A stretch of DNA of 64,000 bases from Colias croceus (lineage: Eukaryota; Arthropoda; Insecta; Lepidoptera; Pieridae): positions 11,348,501 to 11,412,500 of the forward strand of contig NC_059544.1 in the NCBI RefSeq assembly GCF_905220415.1, written 5' to 3'. Below, one piece after another: positions 58,101 through 64,000 of this stretch. How positions within the stretch are numbered: position 1 is the first letter of the stretch; each line of letters begins with the position of its first letter. The position numbers and the translations under genes were made by a program. The notes below the pieces were generated by a model, which saw only the letters and a program-made list of their open reading frames with translations, searched no databases and was not told the origin of the DNA.

Positions 58101-58799
58101 TAAATCCCAAGTTGCTTCTTAAATCTTAATGCTATTATAATGTATCATACATAATTATTATCAAATAAGTAATTACAATGACAGGGTTCCCCCGGCGAAG
58201 GCGAGTTCCGTCTATCCGACCCGGAGGAGGTCGCGCGGCGCTGGGGCCGCCGCAAGCAGAAACCCAACATGAACTACGACAAGCTGTCCCGGGCTCTGCG
58301 GTATTATTACGACAAGAATATTATGGGCAAGGTGAGCAATGGAATGTAATATTAGTGTTTAGTGAAATCTTTCAAAATCACTAAACTTACTCTACAATTA
58401 TGATTAAGTCGTGTTTTCAATTCCAAATGCTGATGATAGATTAAAACCTTCCCCATATACATACCTATCTATTCAGCCAGTAAAATGCTATTCGTACAAA
58501 AGTATAAAACTGTAAGACGCACATGAGAACTAGGTATAATTATTAGTACAAAGTATAAAGTTTGACATACTTTCTGTTTGCCGCATTATACAATATTCGT
58601 ACCTCTACTGCAGCAACCAGCAACAAGCCATCATCATTAATATATTTATGAAATATTAACAACAACTGTTTCCCAGGTCCACGGCAAACGTTACGCATAC
58701 AAGTTCTGCTGGGCCGGGCTCGCCGCCGCGTGCCAGGCGCAGGCCGACGCGCCGCCATACTGGCCCTACCTACACAACACGCAACAACCTCCCCAGTGA
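37149..58799 (+). CDS. Ets21C: ETS transcription factor, ERG/FLI type, with PNT domain (probable Ets21C)
   Basis: Six exons in phase: 37149-37215, 39736-39878, 40852-40987, 57661-57770, 58185-58331, 58677-58799 (241 residues). Optional pieces are a 57-bp exon at 41080-41136 and an alternative first exon at 56915-56966. Exons 2-3 encode a PNT/SAM domain (DPETWDRRDVLRCVRWVARTF, then LLQLTEENWLQVCE). Exons 4-6 encode the ETS domain at about residues 134-218: QVQLWQFLLEEL, WEGSPGEGEFRLSDPEEVARRWG, the recognition helix YDKLSRALRYYYDKNIM and GKRYAYKF. RALRYYY binds GGA core DNA. The (D/N)PY-x-GGQVQLWQF start of the ETS block is typical of ERG/FLI and fly Ets21C (D-ETS-6). It is short for Ets21C, so linker exons may be missed in the 16-kb intron, which holds a LINE. 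Confidence 0.8.
37216..39735. other. ETS intron 1
   Basis: AT-rich, no extra exon recognised. Contains the dispersed repeat at 38815-39018. The frame at 38543-38737 is chance. Confidence 0.5.
38815..39018 (+). repeat. dispersed repeat 'cgggaactatgcgggttttt' (copy 1)
   Basis: Runs from attataaatgcgaaagtttg through tttatcccggaaatctcacg and cgggaactatgcgggttttt to gcgggcgaagccgcgggcgg aaagct. Related copies are at 51325-51542 (plus) and 63690-63935 (minus). The middle of the classic family is partly missing here. Confidence 0.75.
39918..40085 (+). repeat. 30-bp minisatellite in ETS intron 2
   Basis: About five units of gcacctgtaaaagctccctg plus acctgttaaa, period 30-31 bp. The fourth is compressed, with a shortened copy at 40028-40057. 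The 30-bp period keeps an open frame of ten-residue repeats on the minus strand, which is a by-product of the period. Confidence 0.9.
40124..40169. repeat. perfect 18-bp inverted repeat, 10-nt loop
   Basis: catatcacttgttcagat (40124-40141) and its exact complement (40152-40169) surround tggttaggtg. A further ttggttagg follows the hairpin. It is in ETS intron 2, right after the minisatellite. Confidence 0.9.
41080..41136 (+). CDS. Ets21C: candidate 57-bp micro-exon of the ETS gene
   Basis: It follows an acceptor ttagtgtag and ends at the near-perfect donor GTAAGTAC (41137). At 57 bp it keeps the phase between exon 3 (one base carried) and exon 4. It would add 19 residues, ECREMKLKASAQHLQMQE plus junction residues, in the linker between PNT and ETS. 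The acceptor has a poor pyrimidine tract, so it is a candidate only. It ends 93 bp before the LINE insertion. Confidence 0.4.
41231..42391 (+). CDS. LINE ORF1: coiled coil plus degenerate SGNH-esterase-like domain
   Basis: The open frame begins at the truncated 5' end and runs about 386 codons to TAG at 42389-42391. The first third is a charged coiled coil (LEKANKNLHQELDKYQRDL, ELKEKIDSLSQMLNDV). After a polar linker comes an alpha/beta domain: VLSDNIGQGFGAML, then NIVIILYGDSLNIN and KFMMCTLPYLPG. This resembles the SGNH/GDSL esterase domain of CR1-type ORF1 proteins. The nucleophile block, normally GDS, reads SDN, so activity is doubtful. ORF1 proteins bind RNA in the retrotransposition particle. 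It ends at a TTTAAAC slippery heptamer that leads into ORF2. Confidence 0.75.
   Translation, partial: EYIYDEFVECGQLSGSVNFKKINFSSHNKLKKYLRLSKFIKRTQSIVRKSSSKNVVQLEKANKNLHQELDKYQRDLDYYKILYDVETTELKEKIDSLSQMLNDVNQKYSSAQMQINEHIQQADHLIKLSNENMDRFESLTNKYVCQCLNSDNEQPSPHKSDYTDIHSGKPNTTNSTSNTKHLSKQELIVLSDNIGQGFGAMLNNLGLKVTNVCTPNSSFKYIIKSLDHFSFNKNNIVIILYGDSLNINNKDIDVGFKKMLDISSRTKCKFMMCTLPYLPGLTQEQNRLIHNMNLKLYNLTNHHRDAFIYFDINLCIKSFTLTKNTVYLPTRYKRELAMLIAYNINQSGTCSVSDHQSTTILCSSYYNIHQPRLSVDSQSSPKLDLN
42376..45255 (+). CDS. LINE ORF2: AP endonuclease and reverse transcriptase
   Basis: Open from 42376 to TAA at 45253-45255, about 960 codons. There is no ATG ahead of the conserved endonuclease; the first conserved block, HQNIQGLASK, starts at 42427-42456. 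Endonuclease motifs are VTEHWLK, VYRPPSSD, GDFNID and SDHCGQ, all with the usual acidic and His residues. Reverse transcriptase motifs are KKGDQEDCNNYRPIS, FCDLSKAFDCVEH, GVPQGSILGPFLFLVYINDL and the catalytic FADDTSL at about 44410-44430. No frameshift or stop interrupts it. The 16-nt overlap with ORF1 in the -1 frame, and the lack of an own start codon, imply expression by frameshifting. Confidence 0.9.
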   Translation, partial: ARFKLVYKTTAKQSFTIVHQNIQGLASKLLEIELFLNDNNIKIFCVTEHWLKQCQSLVNIENYKLKSIYFRTQAIHGGSVIFVHDSVKCKERTDIVSLSVERTIELSCVELERYIIVCVYRPPSSDYNMFEKVMEEILKRLSRSKKKVIVCGDFNIDLLLQTQTATRIVNLFQSFNLYKLFNEPTRITPTSATCIDNIYCDCICLEKNILNILTSDHCGQKVVFEWDCIPTFKRINVRPITKKGINKFRNNINKNLPVLNDQSFPNSPCEMFKNLFNLVHNEFEKIFKVKSLNITKDLPISKWATASVHRCRNILYELYGMKQYNKDPSFLSYVRNYSKIFKKVCFTAKRLYIKEKIRDSDNKVKTVWSIINGEMGKSKSSNTIKLVNNDRVIDKSADVALAFEEFFSSVPATITNSLNSSSALAETFLKDHVAGCSTLFELRHVTASDIVTAFKTLNLKNTCDLWGMSVNLVNNIIENIAKNLAFIFNKCCDYGTFPNLLKLSKVIPLFKKGDQEDCNNYRPISILPTLSKVFEKLILNQLSSHFASNNLLHTKQFGFTKGRSTTDAGVALLTHIYKAWENSKNALGIFCDLSKAFDCVEHCTLLRKLNHYGITGKAQNLIASYLHDRIQTVVVNGERSSGASINIGVPQGSILGPFLFLVYINDLPYYLQDRCEIVLFADDTSLIFNVDRHDPNVDEVNSALLHISEWFTANNLLLNAKKTTCVEFLLPNVKKLNRDITLNGEVLHPTESTVFLGLTLDEKLQWGAHVNTAAGKLSSAAYAVRKIRHLTDEDTARLVYFSYFHSIMSYGILLWGKAADIETIFILQKRAIRSIYNLRARDSLRDHFKNTGILTVPSQYIFNNILHVHKNADLHTRVGDRHDYGTRNRNRIEMPFFRLAKVKNSFMGQGIRLYNRIPLNIKEFSSSEFKTYIKNVLVQRAYYSIQEYMDDKDPWRVVA
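42382..42453 (+). promoter_or_regulatory. candidate -1 ribosomal frameshift site of the LINE
   Basis: Heptamer T TTA AAC at 42382-42388 is aligned with the ORF1 frame (codons UUA and AAC), and the next codon is the ORF1 stop UAG. Shifting -1 gives UUU AAA CUA and enters ORF2. Eight nucleotides downstream a 5-bp stem, AAGAC/GTCTT (42397-42401/42414-42418), can form; its loop AGCTAAGC (42405-42412) can pair with GCTTGGCT (42446-42453), one G.U, making an H-type pseudoknot. Stem 1 is weak. The slip site is directly seen; its use is inference. Confidence 0.65.
45684..45872 (-). repeat. dispersed repeat 'acaaagtcgctttctctgtc' (copy 2, minus)
   Basis: It begins gcttaccgcccgcggcttcg, contains cttgaatcactctatctatt and gaatccgttgcgtagtttta, and ends cagagaaagcgacttcgttt. 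It is followed by a (gat)n microsatellite at about 45876-45890. Complement of the 49270 copy. Confidence 0.8.
46204..46224 (+). promoter_or_regulatory. adjacent AP-1 and STAT-type motifs in ETS intron
   Basis: TGACTCA at 46204-46210 is followed 5 bp later by TTCTGGGAA (TTCN3GAA) at 46216-46224, in a GC-rich patch. Motif matching only; both motifs occur by chance at some rate. Confidence 0.3.
47987..48000. promoter_or_regulatory. 14-bp perfect palindrome gtgaccgcggtcac
   Basis: TGACC-GC-GGTCA, an everted pair of nuclear-receptor half-sites, lies in a GC-rich block (47957-48012) with many CpG. Function is not shown. Confidence 0.3.
48723..48768. promoter_or_regulatory. inverted pair of ETS/AP-1 composite motifs
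   Basis: CGGAAGT (48723-48729) overlaps TGAGTCA (48729-48735). After 17 bp the mirror image follows, TGACTCA (48753-48759) and TTCCGG (48763-48768). An ETS factor gene carrying ETS/AP-1 composites in its own intron suggests an auto- and JNK-responsive enhancer; this is inference. Confidence 0.45.
48968..49136 (+). repeat. dispersed repeat, copy of 25340 family
   Basis: Runs aatataaaaatgaatcgcaa to gaagccggggcgggccgcta gtt. It includes cgcataactcgagaacaact, gaaccgatttcgttaattct and tgtaccacgggcg. It is an intact-looking copy of the family also at 23076 and 25340. Confidence 0.75.
49270..49466 (+). repeat. dispersed repeat 'acaaagtcgctttctctgtc' (copy 3)
   Basis: Runs from gtataaaacaaagtcgcttt to gcgggcgaagccgcgggcgg aaagctagt. 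It is the most complete of the three copies. Confidence 0.8.
51325..51542 (+). repeat. dispersed repeat 'cgggaactatgcgggttttt' (copy 2)
   Basis: Starts agtaatattataaatgcgaa, then agtaactctgtctgtctgtc, ctactgaaccaatttgcatg, aaatcccacaggaacgggaa and gcgaagccgcaggcggaaac. It is the mirror orientation of the copy at 63690-63935. Confidence 0.8.
51760..52171. mobile_element. Tc1/mariner-type MITE
   Basis: Inverted ends CAGGGTTACTTGTAAAACAC (51760) and the complement ending at 52171 match for about 42 bp with two mismatches. TA flanks both sides. The interior is partly palindromic (tagctacgacttttg and similar). No ORF; 412 bp. Confidence 0.85.
52966..53107. repeat. 142-bp near-perfect palindrome
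   Basis: The left arm, 52966-53030 (atttagaaattaaagac ... cccgacgttt), and right arm, 53038-53107, are complementary apart from a few mismatches and a 5-bp insertion (aataat). Loop cgaacat. The motif tattcccgacgtttcgaac is a recurrent lepidopteran repeat sequence. Confidence 0.88.
53892..53904 (+). promoter_or_regulatory. ETS/AP-1 composite motif
   Basis: TTCCG (53892-53896) and TGACTCA (53898-53904) are one base apart in a GC-rich island of the ETS intron. Motif match only. Confidence 0.3.
54985..55098 (+). repeat. CR1/Daphne-like LINE 3'-end fragment
   Basis: Begins gtagaaactgctttccgaat and runs through gtgcttctaggagaagtcta and attgaatgaataaatg to tttgagtttgagtttgaaaa. Only the last ~110 bp of the LINE family is present. 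Confidence 0.85.
55500..55599. repeat. nested inverted repeat (19-bp arms inside 19-bp arms)
   Basis: The inner palindrome gttcagtgcactaaccata (55513-55531), gt, and its exact complement (55534-55552) form a 40-bp hairpin. The outer arms cgaaaaacaaatggttcag (55500-55518) and the complement (55581-55599) overlap its base, so two alternative foldings compete. Confidence 0.9.
56501..56914 (+). promoter_or_regulatory. likely internal promoter and leader of the short ETS transcript
   Basis: A CpG-rich block (56540-56625) contains a strong ETS site, ACCGGAAGC on the minus strand (ttccggt at 56590-56597). A TATAA follows at 56628-56632, then about 250 nt of AT-rich leader to an ATG at 56915. Inference from composition and position. 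Confidence 0.5.
56915..56966 (+). CDS. Ets21C: alternative first coding exon of the ETS gene
   Basis: ATG at 56915 opens 17 codons (MLWLSASEHRRLQQLYH) and ends at the donor G|GTGCGTAA with one base carried, exactly the phase that exon 4 (57661) accepts. The junction codon becomes GAT, giving DPYAAL, and Asp-Pro-Tyr is the conserved start of this block in ERG/FLI proteins. The product would have the ETS domain but no PNT domain. Fly Ets21C is known to have long and short isoforms differing in this way. Confidence 0.6.
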
Positions 58800-61791
58800 C
58801 TTCCCCAAATAAATAGAACATTCTAGAACATTATAGAAGCTTGAAGAACACAAGTTGCTACTAGCCTGAAGAAATACCACGTAAAGATACTGTGAAACCC
58901 AAGAAATAATAATCTCTATCGCTACATCTGAACTCTACTTATACATATAATTTAAGAATCTCTATTTCATCATGCGTGAACAGACTGATTTCAGTAATTA
59001 TTTTTTTGTTGTGTTCGTTTTTGTCAAAAAAAAATCTTATGAAAGAACTTCACTTATAAGTGATTGAATTGTGAAAACTGAACGGTCATATTGAGTTCGC
59101 GCTGGACAACGTCTTTCGGGTCAGATAGTTACTGATGTACCTAAATCGATAAAGTTTTATATTATCGATTACAAGTAGGTACCTATCGATCAATCAAATG
59201 TATTTATAAATAAATTGGATAATTTTATCTTGTACGTGAATCGTGATCTACTTTATCTAAATGACATTTATAACACCTCTAGATATCTATTAATATAAAT
59301 TTATAAATATAAATTTATGTACCTATTAATATTTAATATGACGAATATTAAAATATACATAAAGCTCAATATAATGCGATAAATATTGTTGATTTAATAT
59401 TTCTTTATGATTCAATAGTAAATCCACGAGTTGATAGCAACAATGTATTAGACGAGGAAATAAGTGTTACAATGTATAATTTAAATTGAGTTATTTAATT
59501 TGTACAAACTTATCTCCTACATAATATGTATAAATTAAAACAGAGTAATAAAAAAATATTCAGTTATGGCTAGTTTGAAATATGAATTATACAAATAAAA
59601 ACTGAAGGCTATGTAGGTAGGATGGTGGACCCTTGAACCGTGAACGCCCTTGAATGATATAATTTATTTATTTTATTTTTATTTATTTATTCACACACAT
59701 ATCAATTACCTTTACAGGATTAACCCAATGCGGTACTGACTAAAATATATAATATATTATGCTGTACCTATTTCAATATTCCAGACGTAAACTATTTTTA
59801 AAGTGAAACTTTTATTACATCGTCTCAAACTTTTTGGTCTGTGTCAAAGCAGTGTTCGGAACCGTTCGAACAGTTTCACTTTTACCGTGGTTTCATAAAA
59901 CCACACAACATTTTTGTGTATTATTTAGAAAGTTAAACCATAAACGTTAAAAACTTAGGAACCAACTCCACTATATCTTGGCGTATTATTTATTATTAGG
60001 TACACTATAAAATTTTACCCGCTTGTTGCCCGTACCTACCTTTGTTACAATAATTAATGACGTTAAAATAGATGTGACTAAAATATAAAAGCAGTACCTT
60101 TTTTAGTGGGGAAATCTTGCATAAGATGCCCACGGTCCACGGGGAAGGAGCCGTGGGATATGTGGGATTCTTACCGACTAAAACCCCACTGTGTTCCGTC
60201 GAGCCATGGGGCCGCGGGTATTGTGTCGACTGTCGAATTCTTCCCCGAGCAGTACTTAGAAAATAGATAGTATAGAGAAAATAGATATCACAGAGTATTT
60301 GACAAATTATGTCGCATGCAAAACGTGGATCTGAGATTCCTAGATTAAAAGAAAATGCATAATAAATGTACGGCTTTAAATTTTAAACAATAATACATTA
60401 TATAGATATACACATAGGGTTATGAGAATTAATTACAGTTTAATTATCTTTTTTATTACTTATAAGTATTTTACTTTAAAAATAATATGTTTGTTTTATC
60501 TTTATTCTTTACATTCTGTTTTTGTTTTGTTTATTGTTGTATGTATTGTTTCCCGATGAATGTTCAAATAAATAAATAAAGTTCCTTTTTGCTATAACAG
60601 AGAATTTTATTTAGACCTTGTTTAGACCCATTTCTTTAATCAAAAAGTTAAGTTTATGGGTTCAGAATTCGGAAAGGAGATTCTGCAAATAAAAGAGGAC
60701 GTTTTCTAGTCAAACACTAACAATAATAATTACTTTAATTAGTATACAAACACTAATAATAATTATTTTAATTAGTATAAAAATCTATGCTAATGATGTA
60801 AGTAAGTTGTCGGATATAGAATATACTGCCATAAAAATTGGACTATTTCGCCTTGATTTCGCCATCACATACACTCTTGCATACACACAAAATTATGACA
60901 TAATATGATGACACCTGTTTCTTAGCTCCAGAACTATTTTATTCCACCGTTATATTAGTGCGTTTATAATGATTGTTTTATAACTTTTTATCGAACTGTT
61001 TACATAATTAGTAATCTATGCTAAACTTACCAGTTGATCAGTGCATATATTATTAATAATTTAGGCATTAGATATTATTTATTTGAGGAACGAGTTGAAT
61101 ATAGGAAGTATGGGAATTTTATGTCCTTGCGGCGCCGGACGCAGCATCCGATAATGCGCCCACGCATTGCCACTTGCCAAAGCTTGGCAAAGTTTTTATT
61201 AATTATTTTAAAATAAAATAAAAATAAAAAAGGTAAATAAAATAGGTATGTGAAACTCAATAATATGCATTATTTATTGCACCTGAAAGCCCGTGTTATT
61301 TTAATTGCGGTATATCTACATTCATGAAAGACAAGGAACCTGAGATTAGGTTAGATTACTACACGATTATTTATTTGAAGTGTTAAAGATTTTTATTCCC
61401 AATCATTATTTAATTATTTTTACGTTTGTATGTTTATTCAAATTACATTTCATAAAATGTCTTTTGAACTTTTTACTGCTGTTGATACAGCTAAGTTCAA
61501 TTATATTTGAGATGATAATAATTACAGAGTTATAGAAGCACTCTTTGCTTTGTAGAGACGTGAGAGATCGTACTCACAATAATTGCTCTCCTTTTTTCTG
61601 TAAACCAGTTTCTGCATTAAATTAAACAATTATAGGTCTAGTAGTATTGGTTGGCTAAATCTTTAGGTAAAATTTCAATCACGGAATTACTAAGTCATTT
61701 AAATAATAATTGGTACCTACAGACTAGTCACATAGAGGTACATGTTGAGAACATTAGTGATAAGAATAACCGTTGTTTTAGTCCTCGCAGA
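58800..61791. other. ETS 3' UTR and intergenic region
   Basis: AT-rich. Possible poly(A) signals lie at 58807 (aataaa), 59210 and 59540. A GC-rich block at about 60115-60245 (ggagccgtgggatatgtggg, actaaaaccccactgtgttc) looks like a retroelement fragment, and (aata)n at 60578-60590 is probably its tail. No gene recognised. Confidence 0.5.
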
Positions 61792-64000
61792 ATGGCGGCC
61801 AGGCAGCTCGTGCTTTTATCTCTTCTCATATTATTTGGTAATTTATTGCTGTTATTTTTTTGTGCAAAATACACTTGAAGTATTGTCAATTCTGTAAGAA
61901 TTTAAGCTAAACTTTTGACCTATTTTAAGGACAGTGTTGTACAAGTTTTCACGGAATATAGCTTCCGTAGCGATTTTAATTTCTATTAACAAAGTGTTCT
62001 TGTGGGTTTATTATATTCTATCAGGATGCAGACCTGCAGCATGCACCTGCAACAATATGACGTCGTTCTCCACACAGCTGGATACATTGCTGGCGGAGTA
62101 CGACCGAGAGATATTGCCGTCTACTCCTGTGCATGTGCAAGCAGCGTTGAACGTGCGACACGCCTCCATCTACGACAGTAGTGCCACATTGCGGCTACTT
62201 GCGGATTTACAGCTAGTAAGTAATAATTAATGTATTATCTATAAAATAAAATTAAAGGCACTGATATTAGCATTTTGGAGAAGAAAATTTACATAAATGG
62301 GAGGAAATGGAAAAAAATAATAAACTGTAAATAATGAAGATCTATTTATAGTTTGTGTGAAAGCGCTGCAGAAACTACTGGACCGATTTTAATCTTATTT
62401 CACTGTTGGGTAGGCATGTGAAGTCAGGCCAAAAGTTAAGAATAATGTACCTAGTTGTTAAAATAAGCTTGAAAATATCTTCAGAGCTGGGAAGACAAGC
62501 GCGTATCATGGAACGCCTCAGACTGGGGTTGCGACACCGCCTTAACAACAGCCGACCGTCTCTGGGTGCCAGACATCACCATACTCAGCACCGCTACACT
62601 AGGACCAGAAATGGACACGGGCTTACGAGCCATGCTGTCCAGTAATGGCAGGATTTCTTGGCTGGCCCATCTGGACATCAAGGCCCCGATCGACCTGCAA
62701 CTCCTGGAGTGGCCAAAAGATCAGCAACAGGCTGTGTTCACGTTTGGTTCGCGATCACATTCGTCTGATGAAATGAATATCACTATTAGTGAATTTGAGG
62801 TGAGTAGACTTTCAGGTTTTACTTTTTTACCATGTGTATTTTTTTGTGTAACATGTTAATTCTATGTCGATATTCAACAATATCTTGGGCAGATTTTTAC
62901 TGCGTATTTATTGGATGATGCTATGGGTTAAAAGCTTTCTCCTAGAAGTATCCTCTTTCATTCACTTTCTTTATTGCCTTTTTAAATTATGTTAAGTATA
63001 CATCTATATTTTGTACGAATTTTTTAAACTGAAACTATTTACATAATATAAATAAATTTATAGAATTATTGATAAAAGCCTCTCAATTTCAAACACCTAA
63101 AATACGCTGCTAAGATTAAATAAATGGATTTTCAGCACGCAACAGTATTCGAATCTGGTTCTTGGGAGCTGTTGAAACTTCGCGGCATGTTGTCGAAGTG
63201 GACCGGTGTGGGCGGCGAGCAGGTCGTCGTGCAGTGGTCGGTGACGCTGCGGCGACGCGCGGCAGCACACGCGCTGGCGGTCGGTACCGTCATGGTGACC
63301 GCTGCGGTGCTGCTCGTGGCGGCGGCCATGCTGCCCCCCGCGAGCCGGCCGCCGTTGTGTGCGGCTGCTGCGGGGATTGCTTCCTTGTGGTGAGTTAAGA
63401 AGGTTGATAGGTAATATTTAATGAAGTGCTGTTTGAAGAACGGCGTTTTGTTTTTGTGTGCTTGTTGCAAGTCTGCATCCTATTTAAAAATGTATTATAC
63501 TGAACCGAAATAAAATTAAGTCATGCTCCTCAAGCATATTGAGAAGATATTACTTTAGTACAAGTAGCACGTATACGTATTTAATGCCAAAAACTCTCCC
63601 AACTAACCTCTGATCAAAAATGCATTAAAAATTGAGTATGAATACTGGATACTGAAATAAATCTACATTATTCTTTCATATTCGAAATTAGCTTTTCACC
63701 CGCAGCTTCGCCCGCGCAGTCAAAGAAAAACCCGCATAGTTCTCGTTCCCGTGGGATTTCCGGGATAAAACCTATCCTATTTCCCGGGGTAAAAAGTAGC
63801 CTATGTCCTTTCTCGGGTATCAAAATATCTCTATACCAAATTTCATGCAAATTGGTTCAGTAGTTAAGGCGTGATTGAGTAACAGACAGACAGACAGACA
63901 GAGTTACTTTCACATTTATAATATTAGTATGGATGTAGCATTAAACTGATTGATATTCCAGGTTGATATCCGCGCTAGTCCGCATCCCCGTAGCTTCCAG
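61792..64000 (+). CDS. divergent Cys-loop ligand-gated ion channel subunit (partial, 5' part)
   Basis: Exons 61792-61837, 62025-62215, 62485-62799, 63136-63389 and 63962 onward (cut by the window) are all in phase. A signal peptide (MAARQLVLLSLLILFG) opens the protein. The extracellular domain shows the nicotinic-type landmarks SWEDKRVSWNASDWG, LWVPDITIL and IDLQLLEWPKDQQ. Two hydrophobic segments follow, about residues 228-250 (HALAVGTVMVTAAVLLVAAAML) and 257-282 (PLCAAAAGIASLWLISALV). Family: pentameric receptors such as nicotinic acetylcholine receptors. Oddities: both cysteines of the Cys-loop are missing, the vicinal Cys pair of alpha subunits is absent, and the Gly-Glu-Lys before TM2 is replaced by SRPP. 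Ligand, if any, cannot be told. Confidence 0.8.
63690..63935 (-). repeat. dispersed repeat 'cgggaactatgcgggttttt' (copy 3, minus)
   Basis: Begins gcttttcacccgcagcttcg, then aacccgcatagttctcgttc, cctatcctatttcccggggt, acagacagacagacagagtt and ttataatattagta. It sits in the last intron of the receptor gene, ending 27 bp before exon 5. Confidence 0.8.

Overview
The window is animal nuclear DNA, most likely from a moth or butterfly (Lepidoptera). Genes are split into short exons with GT-AG introns in an AT-rich background. Their products match insect/metazoan proteins (out at first, WDR26, TRAPPC4, mitochondrial S21, a WDY-type WD40 protein, an ERG/FLI-type ETS factor, a Cys-loop receptor). The introns hold short dispersed repeats typical of lepidopteran genomes (the 'aaccggccaagtgcgagtcgg' element, 'gcgaagccgcgggcggaaagct' tails, gaca-repeat tails). 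All exon models below were built by eye from reading frame, splice sites, phase and family similarity.

Layout, left to right. 2.0-3.3 kb: an LRR protein gene (+). 3.85-11.6 kb: an 18-exon WD40 gene (-) of the WDY/WDR64 family, tail-to-tail with the LRR gene. 12.1-12.5 kb: two-exon mRpS21 (+), head-to-head with the WD40 gene. 13.0-15.2 kb: six-exon oaf (-). 15.4-16.6 kb: nested DNA transposons, including a PIF/Harbinger element with a broken transposase. 18.4-27.1 kb: ten-exon WDR26 (+), a subunit of the CTLH/GID ubiquitin ligase. 28.9-29.4 kb: a hAT-type MITE. 30.6-32.0 kb: four-exon TRAPPC4 (-). 32.3-34.9 kb: a 2.6-kb fold-back transposon with a 9-bp target duplication. 36.1-36.2 kb: tRNA-Ser(TGA) (-). 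37.1-58.8 kb: an ETS factor gene (+, probable Ets21C) with PNT and ETS domains and a 16-kb intron. 61.8-64.0 kb: the 5' part of a divergent Cys-loop receptor subunit gene (+), cut by the window end.

The large ETS intron holds the most interesting features. A sense-oriented, 5'-truncated CR1/Daphne-like LINE (41230-45517) has intact endonuclease-reverse transcriptase. Its ORF1 ends in the canonical -1 frameshift heptamer T TTA AAC directly before its stop. The -1 frame is exactly the ORF2 frame, and a pseudoknot can be drawn 8 nt downstream. The same gene has a second likely first exon (56915-56966) in the correct phase, which would give an isoform without PNT, and it has ETS/AP-1 composite motifs in its intron.

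The genes are not an operon and mostly serve unrelated functions (mitochondrial translation, Golgi trafficking, ubiquitin ligation, secretion, transcription, ligand-gated signalling). What unites the window is the transposon history between and inside them.
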